A stretch of DNA of 64,000 bases from Pseudomonas sp. FP453 (GTDB lineage: Bacteria; Pseudomonadota; Gammaproteobacteria; Pseudomonadales; Pseudomonadaceae): contig NZ_CP117435.1 in NCBI RefSeq assembly GCF_030687495.1, forward strand, positions 1,984,001 to 2,048,000, in the 5' to 3' direction. Positions 28,425-39,181 of the stretch are shown one piece after another; position 1 is the first letter of the stretch, and every line of letters begins with the position of its first letter. Made by a program: the position numbers and the translations under genes. A model generated the notes under the pieces. The model was not told where the DNA came from. It saw only the letters and a list, made by a program, of their open reading frames with translations, and ran no database searches.

Positions 28425-29486
28425 ATGCTCAATAACGATCGCCTGCTGGTGCAAATCCTGCTGCTGGTGCTGTTTGGTGCCAGCTTCTGGGTCATGGCGC
28501 CGTTCTGGTCGGCGCTGTTCTGGGGCGCGGTGCTGGCGTTTGCCAGCTGGCCGCTGATGCGTTTGCTGACCCGTGCGCTGGGTGGCCGTGAATCGTTGGC
28601 CGCCGGCATCCTGACCCTGGGTTGGATGTTGCTGGTGGCGGTGCCGCTGGTGTGGCTGGGGTTCAACCTGGCGGATCATGTGCGCGATGCGGTGGCGCTG
28701 ATCAAGGACATCCAGGTTGACGGCCTGCCCGAAGCGCCGACCTGGCTGGGTTCGATCCCGTTTGTTGGCGAGCGGCTGGTGGGCATGTGGGACACCATCG
28801 ACCAGCAAGGCGCTGCGCTGATGGTCACGCTCAAACCCTACCTGGGCCAGGTCGGCAACTGGCTGCTGGCGCGCAGTGCGCAGATCGGCGGCGGCATCCT
28901 GGAACTGACCCTGAGCCTGGTGTTCGTGTTCTTTTTCTACCGTGACGGCCCGCGCCTGGCGATGTTCGTGCACCGCCTGCTGGAGCGCTTGATCGGTGAC
29001 CGTGCCGGTTACTACATCGAACTGGTGGCGGGCACCGTGCAACGGGTGGTCAACGGCGTGATCGGCACAGCCGCCGCCCAGGCGCTGCTGGCGCTGATCG
29101 GCTTTCTGATCGCCGGCGTGCCGGGCGCGCTGGTGCTGGGGATCGTCACCTTCCTGCTCAGCCTGATCCCCATGGGGCCGCCGCTGGTGTGGATCCCGGC
29201 CACGGCCTGGCTGGCGTGGAAGGGCGACTACACCTACGCGGTGTTCCTGGGCGTGTGGGGCACGTTCATCATCAGCGGCGTCGACAACGTGCTCAAGCCG
29301 TACCTGATCAGCCGCGGCGGCAACCTGCCGCTGGTGATCGTGCTGCTCGGGGTGTTTGGCGGGTTGATTGCGTTCGGGTTTATCGGCTTGTTTATCGGCC
29401 CGACGTTGTTGGCGGTGGCGTATAGCTTGCTGATGGACTGGAGTGCGACCCAGGCCCAGGGCCGTCGGGAAGACAAACCCTTATAA
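28425..29486 (+). CDS. AI-2E family transporter
   Basis: 353 residues with about eight hydrophobic segments. The C-terminal block (VTFLLSLIPMGPPLVWIPA, VDNVLKPYLISRGG, GLIAFGFIGLFIGPTLLAVAY) is the hallmark of the AI-2E/PerM family. Members export or exchange small solutes; the original link to autoinducer-2 does not hold for all. No further hint of substrate from neighbours. Confidence 0.87.
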   Translation: MLNNDRLLVQILLLVLFGASFWVMAPFWSALFWGAVLAFASWPLMRLLTRALGGRESLAAGILTLGWMLLVAVPLVWLGFNLADHVRDAVALIKDIQVDGLPEAPTWLGSIPFVGERLVGMWDTIDQQGAALMVTLKPYLGQVGNWLLARSAQIGGGILELTLSLVFVFFFYRDGPRLAMFVHRLLERLIGDRAGYYIELVAGTVQRVVNGVIGTAAAQALLALIGFLIAGVPGALVLGIVTFLLSLIPMGPPLVWIPATAWLAWKGDYTYAVFLGVWGTFIISGVDNVLKPYLISRGGNLPLVIVLLGVFGGLIAFGFIGLFIGPTLLAVAYSLLMDWSATQAQGRREDKPL

Positions 29487-29505
29487 CTGAGCGAGTGGAG
29501 ATCAT

Positions 29506-29594
29506 TGTGGGAGCTGGCTTGCCTGCTATAGCGGTGGGTCAGCCACACATGCATCAACTGACAGTCTGCTATCGCAGGCAAGCCAGCTCCCACA
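29506..29594. repeat. REPIN (GGCTTGCCTGC type)
   Basis: Inverted pair of arms around a spacer that itself contains smaller dyads (gtcagccacac...caactgacag). Lies between the convergent transporter and sensor kinase genes. Confidence 0.9.
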
Positions 29595-29612
29595 TGGAGC
29601 GGTGTCAGTCTG

Positions 29613-30650
29613 TTACGTTCGGGGTAGCCACATGACAGCAGTCAACCCGCCGCCTGGGGTTTCCTCCAGGCTCAGCTTCCCGCCCAAGCGCTCCGCCGCA
29701 TCCTTGGAAATCGTCATGCCCAAGCCAACGCCACCGGAATTGCGGTTGCGCGAACCTTCCAGGCGAAAGAACGGTTCGAACACCGCCTCACGCTGATCCG
29801 CAGCAATCCCCGGGCCGTGGTCGATCACGCGGATGATCAGGGCCTCGCGGCTGTCCTCCAGTTCGACCCGCGCCGTGCCGGCATAGCGCAACGCGTTGTC
29901 GATCAGGTTGTTGAGGCACGAGCGCAAGGCCATCGGTTGCACCTGCAATGGCGCGCAGGTGCCGCCGTGTTGCACATCGGAGCCCTGGTCCTGGGCGTTC
30001 TCGCTCATGGACTCCACCAGCGCCTGCACATCGAGCCAGTGCCGGGTTTCGCTGGTGCGTTGTTCGTGCAGGTAGCTCAGGGTCGCGTCGAGCATGCCGA
30101 TCATGTCGTTGAGGTCCTGGCGCATCTGGCCCTGCAACTTGGGGTCTTCGATCTGCTCCAGGCGCAACTTGAGGCGCGACAGCGGCGTGCGCAGGTCATG
30201 GGAGACCGCGCCGAGCATGCGCGCGCGCTGGCTGACCTGTTCGCGGATGCGCCGTTGCATCAGGTTGAAGGTCGAAGCGGCCTGTTTCGCCTCGCGCGGC
30301 CCGGATTCGTCGAGGGGCGGGCTGTCGAGGTCCAGGCTCAGGCGCTCGGCGGCTTCGCTGAGGCGCTGGATCGGCCGGCTCAGCAGCTTGGCGCCGTACC
30401 AGGCGGCGATGATCAGCGAGATGAACTGGAACGTCAGCGGCACCACCGGGCCGCCAAACCAAGGGCGACGGTGTTCCTTGTTCAACGGCACCATCCTGCC
30501 GTCCGGCTGCTCGACAAAGGTTTCCTGGGGCGGCGGCGGAGGGGGGCCGTAATAGCGGAACCAGGCGATGGCCAGCACGTGGGCGAGGATGATCGCCACC
30601 AGCAATACGCCGAACAGCCGCCCGAACAACGTATTGAAGGTGGCACGCAT
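29613..30650 (-). CDS. Sensor histidine kinase (EnvZ/RstB-like)
   Basis: 345 residues. First membrane segment about 10-30, a short periplasmic loop with a polyproline run (GPPPPPPQE) and a second segment about 70-90, then HAMP, phospho-acceptor His151 in GAVSHDLRTPLSRLK, N box NNLIDNALRYA and G boxes DHGPGIA and GGVGLGMTI. The start shares one base with the response regulator stop (TGATG), so the pair is co-translated. Signal unknown; the small loop resembles membrane-sensing kinases. Confidence 0.9.
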   Translation of the reverse strand: MRATFNTLFGRLFGVLLVAIILAHVLAIAWFRYYGPPPPPPQETFVEQPDGRMVPLNKEHRRPWFGGPVVPLTFQFISLIIAAWYGAKLLSRPIQRLSEAAERLSLDLDSPPLDESGPREAKQAASTFNLMQRRIREQVSQRARMLGAVSHDLRTPLSRLKLRLEQIEDPKLQGQMRQDLNDMIGMLDATLSYLHEQRTSETRHWLDVQALVESMSENAQDQGSDVQHGGTCAPLQVQPMALRSCLNNLIDNALRYAGTARVELEDSREALIIRVIDHGPGIAADQREAVFEPFFRLEGSRNRNSGGVGLGMTISKDAAERLGGKLSLEETPGGGLTAVMWLPRT

Positions 30651-31414
30651 CAGCCGATATCCCGGGCGTCGAACAGGTAGCCTTCGCCGCGTACGGTCTT
30701 GATCAGTTGCGGTGCCTTGGGGTCATCGCCGAGTTTCTGGCGCAGGCGCGAGACCAGCAGGTCGATGCTGCGGTCGAAGGCTTCGATGGAGCGACCCCGG
30801 GCCGCGTCCAGCAACTGTTCGCGGCTCAATACGCGGCGTGGCCGTTCGATAAACACCCACAGCAGGCGGAATTCGGCGTTGGACAGCGGCACCACCAGGC
30901 CATCGTCGGCCACCAGTTGGCGCAGCACGCTGTTCAGGCGCCAGTTGTCGAAGCGGATATTCGCGCGCTGCTCGGTGCGGTCATCGCGCACGCGGCGCAG
31001 GATGGTCTGGATGCGCGCCACCAGTTCACGGGGTTCGAACGGCTTGGACATGTAGTCGTCGGCGCCCAGTTCCAGGCCGATGATGCGGTCGGTGGGTTCG
31101 CAGCGGGCGGTGAGCATCAGGATCGGGATGTCCGACTCCCCGCGCAGCCAGCGGCACAGCGACAGGCCGTCTTCCCCCGGCAGCATGAGGTCGAGCACCA
31201 CCACGTCGAAGGTTTCGGCCTGCATGGCCACGCGCATGGCGGCGCCGTCGGTGACGCCGGTGGCGAGGATGTTGAAGCGCGCCAGGTAGTCGATCAGCAG
31301 TTCGCGGATCGGCACGTCGTCATCGACAATCAGCGCGCGGGTGTTCCAGCGCTTTTCATCGGCGATCACCGAACCTTTGTGCTCGTCGTTCATAGAGACG
31401 GGAGGGGTATGCAT
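30650..31414 (-). CDS. OmpR-family response regulator
   Basis: 254 residues from ATG 31414 (31393 also possible; neither has a clear ribosome site). Receiver with acidic pair in ALIVDDDVPIRE, phospho-acceptor Asp75 in VVLDLMLPGEDG, and Lys in YMSKPFEPREL; then a winged-helix DNA-binding domain (SNAEFRLLWVFIERPRRVLSREQLL). Pairs with the overlapping kinase. Target genes not visible. Confidence 0.92.
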   Translation of the reverse strand: MHTPPVSMNDEHKGSVIADEKRWNTRALIVDDDVPIRELLIDYLARFNILATGVTDGAAMRVAMQAETFDVVVLDLMLPGEDGLSLCRWLRGESDIPILMLTARCEPTDRIIGLELGADDYMSKPFEPRELVARIQTILRRVRDDRTEQRANIRFDNWRLNSVLRQLVADDGLVVPLSNAEFRLLWVFIERPRRVLSREQLLDAARGRSIEAFDRSIDLLVSRLRQKLGDDPKAPQLIKTVRGEGYLFDARDIG

Positions 31415-31673
31415 AGTGCGATCATCTGCCTGGTTGTGACGGTCAGCATAGGCGCCCAGCCCCATGGCTGGAAGTGCTGGACGGTGGGTCGTGCGGGCGA
31501 GGCTAGCGGTGGGGCGTGTTGGGGGCATGTCGTGAATGTATCAGCTTTGAAATAATTGCCTGAAACACCCGTTGCCGTGCGCTCTGTCAGTATTTACCGA
31601 TCATCGGATCCCGCAACGGCGCTGCTTGCGCTACAATCCGCGCCGATTTCGACTTGCCTGAGAGCCCATTCCA

Positions 31674-32372
31674 ATGTCCGTCTGCCAGACTCCTATCATC
31701 GTCGCCCTGGATTACCCCACTCGTGACGCCGCACTGAAGCTGGCTGACCAGTTGGACCCGAAGCTTTGCCGGGTCAAGGTCGGCAAGGAACTGTTCACCA
31801 GCTGCGCGGCAGAAATTGTCGGCACCCTGCGTGACAAAGGCTTCGAAGTGTTCCTCGACCTGAAATTCCACGATATTCCCAACACCACCGCCATGGCCGT
31901 GAAAGCCGCGGCCGAGATGGGCGTGTGGATGGTCAACGTGCACTGCTCCGGTGGCCTGCGCATGATGACCGCCTGCCGTGAAGTGCTGGAACAGCGCAGC
32001 GGCCCGAAACCGCTGCTGATCGGTGTGACCGTGCTGACCAGCATGGAACGCGAAGACCTGGCCGGCATCGGCCTGGACATCGAGCCACAGGAACAAGTGT
32101 TGCGCCTGGCGGCGCTGGCGCAGAAAGCCGGCCTTGATGGTCTGGTGTGTTCGGCGTTGGAAGCCCAGGCGCTGAAGACCGCGCACCCGTCGCTGCAACT
32201 GGTGACCCCGGGGATTCGTCCGGCGGGCAGTGCGCAGGATGACCAGCGCCGAATCCTGACGCCGCGTCAGGCGCTGGATGCAGGTTCTGACTATCTGGTG
32301 ATTGGTCGCCCGATCAGCCAGGCGGCGGACCCGGCGCAGGCGTTGGCGGCAGTGGTTGCCGAGATCGCCTGA
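31674..32372 (+). CDS. pyrF: Orotidine 5'-phosphate decarboxylase
   Basis: 232 residues. Last step of UMP synthesis. The catalytic charged network Asp62-Lys64-Asp67 is present in [12 protein letters not shown], with substrate-binding [11 protein letters not shown] and the C-terminal phosphate loop VTPGIRP / YLVIGRPI. Normal length; single gene. Confidence 0.97.
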   Translation: MSVCQTPIIVALDYPTRDAALKLADQLDPKLCRVKVGKELFTSCAAEIVGTLRDKGFEVFLDLKFHDIPNTTAMAVKAAAEMGVWMVNVHCSGGLRMMTACREVLEQRSGPKPLLIGVTVLTSMEREDLAGIGLDIEPQEQVLRLAALAQKAGLDGLVCSALEAQALKTAHPSLQLVTPGIRPAGSAQDDQRRILTPRQALDAGSDYLVIGRPISQAADPAQALAAVVAEIA

Positions 32373-32397
32373 TATCTGGAGTCAGCACGGTTAAAAA

Positions 32398-32486
32398 TGT
32401 GGGAGCGGGCTTGCCCGCGATGGCGCAGTGTCAGTTGATACATTCATAACTGATCCGCCGCAATCGCGGGCAAGCCCGCTCCCACA
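32398..32486. repeat. REPIN (GGCTTGCCCGC type)
   Basis: Inverted pair of the tgtgggagcgggcttgcccg arm, a different REP class from most others in the window. Confidence 0.9.
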
Positions 32487-32518
32487 TTTAGCTCTCAAAC
32501 ATTCAGAACCAGGGTGTT

Positions 32519-33526
32519 TCAGTTCACTTTCAGCACCAACTTCCCAAAGTTCTCACCGTTGAACAGCTTCATCAGCGTCTCCGGGAACGTCTCCAGCCCC
32601 TCCACGATATCCTCCTTGCTCTTGAGCTTGCCCTGGGCCATCCAGCCACCCATCTCTTGTCCGGCGGCAGCGAAGTTGGCCGCGTGATCCATCACCACAA
32701 AACCTTCCATGCGCGCACGATTGACCAGCAATGACAGATAGTTGGCCGGGCCTTTCACCGCTTCCTTGTTGTTGTACTGGCTGATGGCACCGCAAATCAC
32801 CACCCGCGCCTTCAGCGCGAGGCGGCTGAGCACCGCGTCGAGAATGTCGCCGCCGACGTTATCGAAATACACGTCCACGCCCTTGGGGCACTCGCGCTTG
32901 AGCGCAGCGGGCACGTCTTCGTTTTTGTAGTCGATGGCCGCGTCGAACCCCAGTTCATCCACGAGGAATTTGCACTTGTCGGCGCCGCCGGCAATGCCCA
33001 CCACGCGGCAGCCTTTGATCTTGGCGATCTGCCCGGCAATGCTGCCCACTGCACCGGCCGCGCCGGAAATGACCACGGTGTCGCCAGCCTTGGGCGCGCC
33101 GGTGTCCAGCAGGGCGAAATAGGCGGTCATGCCGGTCATGCCCAGTGCCGACAGGTAGCGCGGCAACGGCGCCAGTTTCGGATCAACCTTGTAGAAACCG
33201 CGCGGCTCACCGAGGAAGTAATCCTGCACGCCCAAGGCACCGTTCACGTAGTCGCCGACGGCAAACTTGGGGTTGTTCGACGCAATCACTTCTCCCACGC
33301 CCAGCGCGCGCATCACTTCGCCGATGCCCACCGGTGGGATGTAGGACTTGCCTTCATTCATCCAGCCACGCATGGCCGGGTCGAGAGACAGGTATTCATT
33401 GCGCACCAGCACTTGGCCGTCCTGCGGCGTGCCCACCGGGACTTCCTGATAGATGAAGGTGTCCCGCGTGGCGGCACCGACCGGGCGTTTGGCGAGCAGG
33501 AATTGGCGGTTGGTCTGGGCAGTCAT
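32519..33526 (-). CDS. NADP-dependent alkenal/one oxidoreductase (MDR family)
   Basis: 335 residues, zinc-free medium-chain reductase of the curcumin-reductase/leukotriene-dehydrogenase-like group. Features: RNEYLSLDPAMRGWMN near the N-terminus, nucleotide fold VISGAAGAVGSIAGQIAKIKG, and VYFDNVGGDILDAVL. It likely reduces double bonds of enones with NADPH. The start at 33526 (MTAQTNRQF) fits the family; a 32-codon upstream extension is rejected. Confidence 0.88.
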   Translation of the reverse strand: MTAQTNRQFLLAKRPVGAATRDTFIYQEVPVGTPQDGQVLVRNEYLSLDPAMRGWMNEGKSYIPPVGIGEVMRALGVGEVIASNNPKFAVGDYVNGALGVQDYFLGEPRGFYKVDPKLAPLPRYLSALGMTGMTAYFALLDTGAPKAGDTVVISGAAGAVGSIAGQIAKIKGCRVVGIAGGADKCKFLVDELGFDAAIDYKNEDVPAALKRECPKGVDVYFDNVGGDILDAVLSRLALKARVVICGAISQYNNKEAVKGPANYLSLLVNRARMEGFVVMDHAANFAAAGQEMGGWMAQGKLKSKEDIVEGLETFPETLMKLFNGENFGKLVLKVN

Positions 33527-33755
33527 GGCAGGGACTCTTTTAGAAATGAACCATGATTGATAGACCCAGAACGGCTTGCGAGCAAGGTTCACCGGCCAGT
33601 GCGAATGCCCATCGATAGACAAGGCTGATAGTCAGGCCGGTGGCTTTATCATTGTGATCCATGCAGCGCCAACTGGCCTTCTGATAGTGCTGACGCGCCC
33701 GTCGCTGCGTTGGCTAGACTCGGCCCACGGCAATTTCTCCCAAAGGACATCCCCC

Positions 33756-34517
33756 ATGAGCATGACGTTTTCCGGCCAGGTCGCCCTGGTGACTGGTGCC
33801 GCCGCCGGTATTGGCCGCGCTACCGCGTTGGCGTTCGCCGCCGAAGGTTTGAAGGTGGTGGTTGCCGACCTCGACGCGGCGGGCGGCGAGGGCACTGTGG
33901 CGCTGATCCAGCAGGCGGGCGGTGAAGCGCTGTTTGTGCGCTGCAACGTCACCCTGGAAGCGGATGTGCAGCAACTGATGGCGCGCACGGTCGCCGCCTA
34001 TGGTCGCCTGGACTACGCCTTCAACAATGCCGGCATCGAGATTGAAAAGGGCAAGCTGGCCGACGGCAGCCTGGATGAGTTCGACGCCATCATGGGCGTC
34101 AACGTCAAAGGCGTGTGGTTGTGCATGAAGTATCAACTGCCGCTGTTGCTGGCCCAGGGCGGCGGGGCGATCGTCAACACCGCGTCGGTGGCGGGGTTGG
34201 GTGCGGCGCCGAAGATGAGCATTTACGCGGCCTCCAAACATGCGGTGATCGGCCTGACCAAGTCGGCGGCCATCGAGTACGCAAAAAAGCACATCCGCGT
34301 GAATGCGGTATGCCCGGCGGTGATCGACACCGATATGTTCCGCCGCGCCTATGAAGCCGACCCGCGCAAGGCCGATTTCGCTGCGGCCATGCACCCGGTC
34401 GGGCGCATCGGCAAGGTCGAGGAAATCGCCGCAGCCGTGCTTTATCTGTGCTGCGACGGTGCCGCTTTTACTACCGGCCAGGCGTTGGCGGTGGACGGTG
34501 GCGCGACGGCCATCTAG
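33756..34517 (+). CDS. Short-chain dehydrogenase/reductase
   Basis: 253 residues, classical SDR. Cofactor motif TGAAAGIGRA (residues 13-22), NNAG at 90-93, and catalytic Ser144, Tyr157 and Lys161 (SIYAASKHAVIGL). Asp at the end of beta-2 (VVVADLD) favours NAD(H). An AAAGGA site supports ATG 33756; ATG 33762 is an alternative. The C-terminal TTGQALAVDGGATAI is the family ending. Substrate unknown. Confidence 0.88.
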   Translation: MSMTFSGQVALVTGAAAGIGRATALAFAAEGLKVVVADLDAAGGEGTVALIQQAGGEALFVRCNVTLEADVQQLMARTVAAYGRLDYAFNNAGIEIEKGKLADGSLDEFDAIMGVNVKGVWLCMKYQLPLLLAQGGGAIVNTASVAGLGAAPKMSIYAASKHAVIGLTKSAAIEYAKKHIRVNAVCPAVIDTDMFRRAYEADPRKADFAAAMHPVGRIGKVEEIAAAVLYLCCDGAAFTTGQALAVDGGATAI

Positions 34518-34719
34518 GACCTGCAAACGCACCTCACCTGAAAAGGTTTGGGGCGCTGTGGGGTTTTTCCATAGCTGGCAAAACGCCGCGTCCTAATGTG
34601 TATCAGTAGGTAAATAACTCAATAAAATCAATACTTTAGTAAAACTTGGCGACCGGTTGTGATGGACTTCTGTGCTTAACTCTTGCGGGTTGAATAACAG
34701 ACAGTGAAGTGAGTGGCTC

Positions 34720-36132
34720 ATGGATTTAGGGATCGATCGACAAGCCCTTGTACCGGTGGTGCAACAGATCATCAGCGCGGTGGCTGAATGGATTCGCAAA
34801 AGCGAGGCGAGCCCTGGCACGCGTCTGCCCTCCATCCGCCAATTGGCCCTCGACAACCTGCTTAGCCAGTCCAGTGTCATCGAGGCTTTTGAGCGCATGG
34901 TGGCCCAGGGACTGCTGGCCTCGAAGCCGGGTTCAGGCTTTGTTGTGGCCGAGCCCACGGCCCACCACGAGCGTCATTGGTATGAAGGTGCAGAGCAAGA
35001 TTGGGGGGCATTTACCGACAGCCCGCTGGGTGAGCTGAAACTGGGGTGTGGCTGGCTGCCGGATGCCTGGCGCGAAAGCGATGACATCAGCTATGCGATC
35101 CGCGAAGTCAGCCGCACCGACACCGGTGGAGTGTTCAACTACAGCACGCCGCTGGGGTTGCCGGTGCTGCGCGAACAGTTGCTCAAGTGCCTGACCCGCA
35201 TGCACGTGGCCAGCAGCCTTGACCGCATTCTCACCACCCAGGGTGCCAGCCAGGCCCAGGACCTGCTGATACGCACGCTGCTCAAGGCCGGCGACACGGT
35301 GGTGGTGGAAACCCCTGGCTACGGCAACCTCTATCGCCAGTTGGCCTTCCACGGCGTCAAGCTGCTGGAGGTGCCCCGTACCCGTGGCGGCCCGGACATC
35401 GCGGTGCTGGAGGCACTGTTGCAGGTGCATCGGCCCAAATGCCTGTTCATCAGCAGCCTGTACCACAACCCCACCGGCACCAGCCTGTGCCGCCCGGTGG
35501 CCGAGCGCTTGCTGCAACTGGCCCAGGCCAGAGATTTCCTGATCATTGAAGAAGACGTCTATGGCGACCTGCAACATGCCAGCTGCACGCGTCTGGCGGC
35601 GTTGCCCCATGATGATCGGGTGATCTACATCTCCAGTTTCTCCAAGACCTTGAGCAGCGCGCTGCGGGTGGGCTATCTCAGTGCCAGCACGGCGATCATC
35701 GCGCAGTTGGTCAACCTCAAGACCCTGACCGGCATCGGTACGTCCCGATTCGCCGAGGCGGTGGTGGCGACGCTGCTGGCCAACGGCACCTATCGCAAAT
35801 GGGTGCAGCGCCTGCGCAAGCGCCTGAACACGCAAATGGCCGCCACCCTGCAAGTGCTGGAGGACGAGGAGTGGGAGGTGTTTGCCGTGCCCGCTGGCGG
35901 CATGTTCCTGTGGGCACGCCCTGGGGTGGGGGATCGTGGGCGGTTGCCGGCCTGTGCCCGTCGACTGGGCGTGCTGCTGTCGCCGGGGGCGCTGTTCAGT
36001 CCGGCCGGGGAGCCCAGCGATTGGCTGCGGATCAATGTGGCCTATGCGGCTGATCAGCGTGCCTTGGCGTTGTTCCGCAGCATGGGGCCTGCCAGATCGA
36101 CCTCGACCATTCTGAAAACGACGAGCATGTAG
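34720..36132 (+). CDS. MocR-type (GntR/aminotransferase) transcription regulator
   Basis: 470 residues. N-terminal GntR winged helix (about 1-75: GTRLPSIRQLALDNLLSQSSV), then an aminotransferase fold I domain with PLP-binding Lys309 in SSFSKTLSSALRVGY and the SLYHNPTG segment. MocR proteins use PLP or an amino acid ligand to control transport or catabolic genes. A target is usually divergent; here both neighbours read the same way, so the target is not evident. The 202 bases upstream hold no gene or clear promoter. Confidence 0.87.
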   Translation: MDLGIDRQALVPVVQQIISAVAEWIRKSEASPGTRLPSIRQLALDNLLSQSSVIEAFERMVAQGLLASKPGSGFVVAEPTAHHERHWYEGAEQDWGAFTDSPLGELKLGCGWLPDAWRESDDISYAIREVSRTDTGGVFNYSTPLGLPVLREQLLKCLTRMHVASSLDRILTTQGASQAQDLLIRTLLKAGDTVVVETPGYGNLYRQLAFHGVKLLEVPRTRGGPDIAVLEALLQVHRPKCLFISSLYHNPTGTSLCRPVAERLLQLAQARDFLIIEEDVYGDLQHASCTRLAALPHDDRVIYISSFSKTLSSALRVGYLSASTAIIAQLVNLKTLTGIGTSRFAEAVVATLLANGTYRKWVQRLRKRLNTQMAATLQVLEDEEWEVFAVPAGGMFLWARPGVGDRGRLPACARRLGVLLSPGALFSPAGEPSDWLRINVAYAADQRALALFRSMGPARSTSTILKTTSM

Positions 36133-36246
36133 CTTTTTGCCATTATTGTGGCGCCAATGCCTTGTGTCGCTGGCCCGTGGTTGCGAATCTCGTTGCTGGT
36201 CAATCGGGCGGGCTGGCAGCTGCCCTTGCAAGAGGGTTCAAGTGCA

Positions 36247-38214
36247 ATGATTTCAGGCGTGCAACGACGTTTCGCCAACCTCGGTATGGCGAAGAAACTG
36301 GGCTTGGGCTTCCTCTTGGTGCTGTTGCTGACGGCGCTGGTGGCGGCGATCGGGGTGTGGTCGCTGCAAACCGTTGGGCAGCGTTTCGCCGGCCTCAACA
36401 GCATGTCTTCGCTGAACAGCGGCTTGCTCAAGGTGCGCCTGATCGAGCAGGACTACGCGCTGCACGCCGGCCCCAAGGCCGTCGACGCCTTGCATGCCAG
36501 CGTCGAGGCCTTGGCGGCCCTTGCAGCGAGCCTCAAGGCTCAGTCGCCAGCCAATGTGCCGGCCATGACTGATGTCGAGCAAGCCCTGGCCGCCTACCGC
36601 AAGGCGTTCGACGAGTTTGTCGAGCTGACCCAGACCAAGGACCTGGCGCTGGAAATGGCCAGTTGGTCGGTGTCCAGCGTGGCCAACAACCTTGACGTGT
36701 TGCAGGCTGGCCTGGCGGATGACGGCGCCTATGGCCTCAAGGAAAGCCAAGGCAAGGAGGGCGCGGAGTTTATCGAGCAGGCGGGGCAGGTCAGCCAGGT
36801 GTCGCGCCTGATGTTGCAGGCGATGAACGAGGCCCATGTGCGCCTGGATCAGAGCCGCAAGGGTGAAGAAGACAGCGGCGAGCAAGGCAAGATCGAGCAG
36901 GCCGACCAGGCGCTGGCCCAGGTCGAGCAATTGAAAACCGCGGTCAAGGACCCTGGCTACCAGACGGTGCTCAATGAGGTCTCCGGGCATATCGCCGCGT
37001 TCAGCGAGAAACTCGGTGAATACACCGGCCTGTTGGCGCAGGAAAAGGTTGTCTACAAACAGCTGCATGAGCGCGCCGAACAGGTGGTCAGCCGGGTCAA
37101 CCAGGCCTATGCCGCCGAAGACCAGTCGATGCAGGCGCAACTGCAGAAAAGCACCTTGCTGATCATCGGTTCGTCCGCCCTGGCCCTGTTGGTGGGGTTG
37201 ATTGCGGCGCTGGTGATCACGCGCTTGATCGTCGCACCGCTGCGCAGCGTGATCGCCGTCGCGCAGCAGATTGCGGCGGGTGATCTGAGCGGGCGGATGG
37301 AGGTCAGCCGGCGCGATGAAATCGGCCAGTTGATGCTGGCGATGCAGCAGATGGGCAATGGGTTGAGCCAGATGGTCAGCGGCTTGCAGGCGGGCATCGA
37401 GCAGTTGGCCAGTTCGGCGCAGTCGCTGTCCAGCGTCACCGAGCAGACCAATGTCGAGGTCAGTAGCCAGAAGGAAGAAACCGAGCAGGTGGCCACGGCG
37501 ATGAACCAGATGACCGCCACCGTGCACGACGTGGCGCGCAATGCCGAGCAAGCCGCCCAGGCCGCGCAGACCGCCGACAGCAAGGTGGACAGCGGCCAGC
37601 AGGTGGTGCGCCAGAGTTTGCAGCGGATCGAGTTGCTCGCCAGCTCCAGTACCAGCGCCAGTGCCAGCATCGATAGCCTCAGTGCCGAAATCCAGAACAT
37701 CGGCACGGTGCTGGGGGTGATCAAAAGCGTGGCCGAGCAAACCAACCTGCTGGCCCTTAATGCCGCGATCGAAGCTGCGCGCGCCGGGGAACAAGGCCGT
37801 GGTTTCGCGGTGGTGGCCGATGAAGTACGGGCGCTGGCCAAACGCACCCAGCAATCCACCGAAGAAATCGAGCGACTGGTCAGCACCTTGCGCAGCGCGG
37901 CGCAGTCGTCGGTGCAGCAGATCCAGCACAGTGGCGAGTTGGTGAAGCTGGCGGTCAGCGATGCGTTGGAAACCGAAAGCGCCCTGGGCAGCATCGCCAC
38001 GGCGGTGTCGTTGATCCAGCAGATGAACCAGCAGATTGCCGCAGCGGCCGAGGAACAAAGCTCGGTGGCCGAAGAGATCAACCGCAGTGTCACCAGCATT
38101 CGCGCCAGCGCCGATCAGTCGGCGTTGAGCATGCAGGGCAATGCCGCGTCGAGCATCCAGTTGGCGCAGTTGGGCACGGAACTCAAGGGTATGGTCGGGC
38201 ACTTCCGCCTGTGA
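36247..38214 (+). CDS. Methyl-accepting chemotaxis protein with HBM-type sensor
   Basis: 655 residues. Membrane segment about 17-38, a periplasmic all-helical region of about 250 residues (40-290) whose length fits the helical bimodular (HBM) domain, second membrane segment about 300-322, HAMP, and the signalling domain with the conserved tip [23 protein letters not shown] receptors such as McpS bind organic acids; this ligand is unknown. ATG 36247 is used; ATG 36286 is a possible shorter start. Intact, unlike the receptor at 12.7 kb. Confidence 0.9.
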   Translation: MISGVQRRFANLGMAKKLGLGFLLVLLLTALVAAIGVWSLQTVGQRFAGLNSMSSLNSGLLKVRLIEQDYALHAGPKAVDALHASVEALAALAASLKAQSPANVPAMTDVEQALAAYRKAFDEFVELTQTKDLALEMASWSVSSVANNLDVLQAGLADDGAYGLKESQGKEGAEFIEQAGQVSQVSRLMLQAMNEAHVRLDQSRKGEEDSGEQGKIEQADQALAQVEQLKTAVKDPGYQTVLNEVSGHIAAFSEKLGEYTGLLAQEKVVYKQLHERAEQVVSRVNQAYAAEDQSMQAQLQKSTLLIIGSSALALLVGLIAALVITRLIVAPLRSVIAVAQQIAAGDLSGRMEVSRRDEIGQLMLAMQQMGNGLSQMVSGLQAGIEQLASSAQSLSSVTEQTNVEVSSQKEETEQVATAMNQMTATVHDVARNAEQAAQAAQTADSKVDSGQQVVRQSLQRIELLASSSTSASASIDSLSAEIQNIGTVLGVIKSVAEQTNLLALNAAIEAARAGEQGRGFAVVADEVRALAKRTQQSTEEIERLVSTLRSAAQSSVQQIQHSGELVKLAVSDALETESALGSIATAVSLIQQMNQQIAAAAEEQSSVAEEINRSVTSIRASADQSALSMQGNAASSIQLAQLGTELKGMVGHFRL

Positions 38215-38250
38215 TCGCTACACGCCGGTAGCGACCCAGGAGGAGGGTGG

Positions 38251-39063
38251 TCAGGCGTGGTTGGCGAGGAAGGTCAGCAGCGCCTCATTGACGAAGTCCG
38301 GGTTCTCCCGGGCGCTGATATGCCCCGCGTCGGGGATCAGGATCAGGCTGCAACCGATCAGCTCGGCCATTTCCCGGGACTCGGCGGGTGGCCGGGGTTT
38401 GTCCTGCTCGCCGCACATCACCAGGGTGGTGTCGGCGTCCAGGCGCGGCAGTTGGTCCAGTACATCCTCGCGGCTGAAGATCAGGCGGCCCAATGGCACG
38501 ATGCTTTGCAGCAGGCGCTCGCGGGGAAAGTCCTGCAGTGTCTGGCGAAAATCCTGATACAGCGCGGACTCGCGGTCGACCTCCGCGCGGAAGAAGATCG
38601 GTGCGATCACATCCAGCAACGGCTCGGGAATGGCGCCGGCGTCTTCGATCATCTTGAACAGCGAAAAGTAGTACTGGCGCGTGGCTTCTGGCTCGGCGCC
38701 GAGGTGGGTATCCATCAGCACCAGGCTGTTGACGCGCTCGGGCGCCAGCAGCGCCAGGCGTGCGCCCCACATGCCGCCGACCGACAGGCCCACCAGGTTG
38801 ACCTGGGCGATGTCCAGGTGGTCGAGCAGCGCCAGGGCCTGGCGGGCAAGGTCATCGAGGGATCGGGTGCGGGTGGGCAGCGGGCCCGATTCGCCGTGGC
38901 CCCACAGCTCGGGGACGATGACGCGGTATTGTTGCGACAGGGCTTCGATCTGCGGCGTCCACATGGTGTGGTCCCACAGGTAGCTCGACCCCAGCAGCAC
39001 GGCGGGGCCGCGGCCTTGGTCGATATAGTGCAACGGTTGTCCATCTATCACGGTGACAGGCAT
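38251..39063 (-). CDS. Alpha/beta hydrolase
   Basis: 270 residues. Nucleophile Ser94 in GLSVGGMWG, Asp in CGEQDKPRPPAE, His in PDAGHISARENP. Similar in layout to 3-oxoadipate enol-lactonase-like hydrolases, but the oxyanion region (LLGSSYLWDHTMW) differs from PcaD, so no substrate is assigned. Single gene convergent with the chemoreceptor. Confidence 0.85.
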   Translation of the reverse strand: MPVTVIDGQPLHYIDQGRGPAVLLGSSYLWDHTMWTPQIEALSQQYRVIVPELWGHGESGPLPTRTRSLDDLARQALALLDHLDIAQVNLVGLSVGGMWGARLALLAPERVNSLVLMDTHLGAEPEATRQYYFSLFKMIEDAGAIPEPLLDVIAPIFFRAEVDRESALYQDFRQTLQDFPRERLLQSIVPLGRLIFSREDVLDQLPRLDADTTLVMCGEQDKPRPPAESREMAELIGCSLILIPDAGHISARENPDFVNEALLTFLANHA

Positions 39064-39181
39064 AGCAGGCCTCTGACTTCACGGAGTGAGGGGCACTTTT
39101 TTACGCGAGAAGGGGGCGGGGCGATAGGTGCAAAGTGATGGCATGTGGCGAACCGGGTTCGCCACAGGGGAGCGGGGACGA

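Noticed and set aside
28425..29486. A quorum-sensing (autoinducer-2) exporter call
   Set aside because: The family name suggests it, but members differ in substrate and no AI-2 genes are nearby, so only the family is given.
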